A stretch of DNA of 6,174 nucleotides from Gp7-AA10 sp035636095 (GTDB lineage: Bacteria > Acidobacteriota > Thermoanaerobaculia > Gp7-AA8). The notes beneath the pieces are model-generated. The model had not been told where the DNA came from, did not search any database, and saw only the letters and a list, made by a program, of their open reading frames with translations. The stretch is from positions 1 through 6,174 of the forward strand of contig DASPZU010000035.1 of assembly GCA_035636095.1 (NCBI GenBank), read 5' to 3'. Positions 6,035 through 6,174 of the stretch are shown piece by piece. The stretch's first letter is position 1; every line of letters begins with the position of its first letter. Position numbers and translations under genes: made by a program.

Positions 6035-6174
6035 TTACGGACACGTCGCCAGCGCGTTAGTGTCCTGAATCGGCTGGAACGCCGTGTTGATCGGATTCGT
6101 GTACGTCTTGGTCGTGCCGGTCTGCGTGTCGCGAATCGTCATCACGACGTTGACGTTTGTCAGTCCGCCCGCGA
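6035..6174 (-). CDS. C-terminal end of a probable secreted protein (partial, start outside window)
   Basis: On the minus strand the frame is open from the window edge to TAA (6037-6035), giving 45 residues. It contains VNVVMTIRDTQTG, KTYTNPINTAFQPIQDT and a final ATCP. Alternating hydrophobic/threonine strands and a D-x-x-T-G turn suggest an extracellular beta-sandwich. Similar endings ('v.vtDt.TG..ktY.NP.g....i.DT.aF') are, from memory, common in predicted secreted proteins of Acidobacteriota; this could not be checked here. It converges on the hydrolase-like gene with no base between the stops. The piece is too short to assign a function. Confidence 0.65.
   Translation of the reverse strand, partial: AGGLTNVNVVMTIRDTQTGTTKTYTNPINTAFQPIQDTNALATCP

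Overview
The window is GC-rich, densely coded bacterial chromosome. It holds five genes or gene ends on the plus strand and one gene end entering from the right on the minus strand. There are no RNA genes, IS elements or CRISPR arrays that I can see. The style fits a soil- or sediment-type Acidobacteriota or a related deep lineage, probably from a metagenome. The grounds are high GC, tight start/stop overlaps, GTG starts, heptad-repeat intergenic DNA, and a minus-strand protein tail of a kind I associate with secreted Acidobacteriota proteins. This assignment is inference, not proof.

Left block (1-1657): the last codons of an unidentified gene end in TGATG, overlapping the start of a small nucleotidyltransferase-fold protein (57-554). 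Its metal-binding acids look partly lost. That gene overlaps the GTG start of a clear ribonuclease D (551-1657, rnd), which has a complete DEDDy active site and an HRDC region. The three reading frames are stacked as a translationally coupled unit.

Junction (1635-1716): the end of rnd runs into a palindromic array of 7-bp repeats, GAGTCCT in one direction and AGGACTC in the other. It can fold into two mutually exclusive 14-bp hairpins. The rnd stop codon lies inside the array. A TACAAT box follows immediately, so close to the trxB ATG that the transcript may be leaderless.

Central and right block (1717-6034): trxB, a standard NADPH-dependent thioredoxin reductase with a CATC redox site, overlaps a large Rossmann-fold protein of 581 residues with an N-terminal GGAGMVG nucleotide-binding loop (SDR/epimerase-like, function unknown). 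Its TGA overlaps by one base the ATG of a secreted GHL10/DUF187-type glycoside-hydrolase-like protein that has a signal peptide and a C-terminal beta-sandwich domain. Genes in this block could share a transcript starting before trxB.

Right end (6035-6174): the C-terminus of a minus-strand, probably secreted, protein converges on the hydrolase with no base between the two stop codons.

Most of the window is housekeeping or ordinary accessory metabolism. The parts that deserve a second look are the heptad palindrome at the rnd/trxB junction, the degenerate nucleotidyltransferase coupled to RNase D, and the large uncharacterised oxidoreductase-like protein. I do not see convincing evidence of a new multi-gene system.
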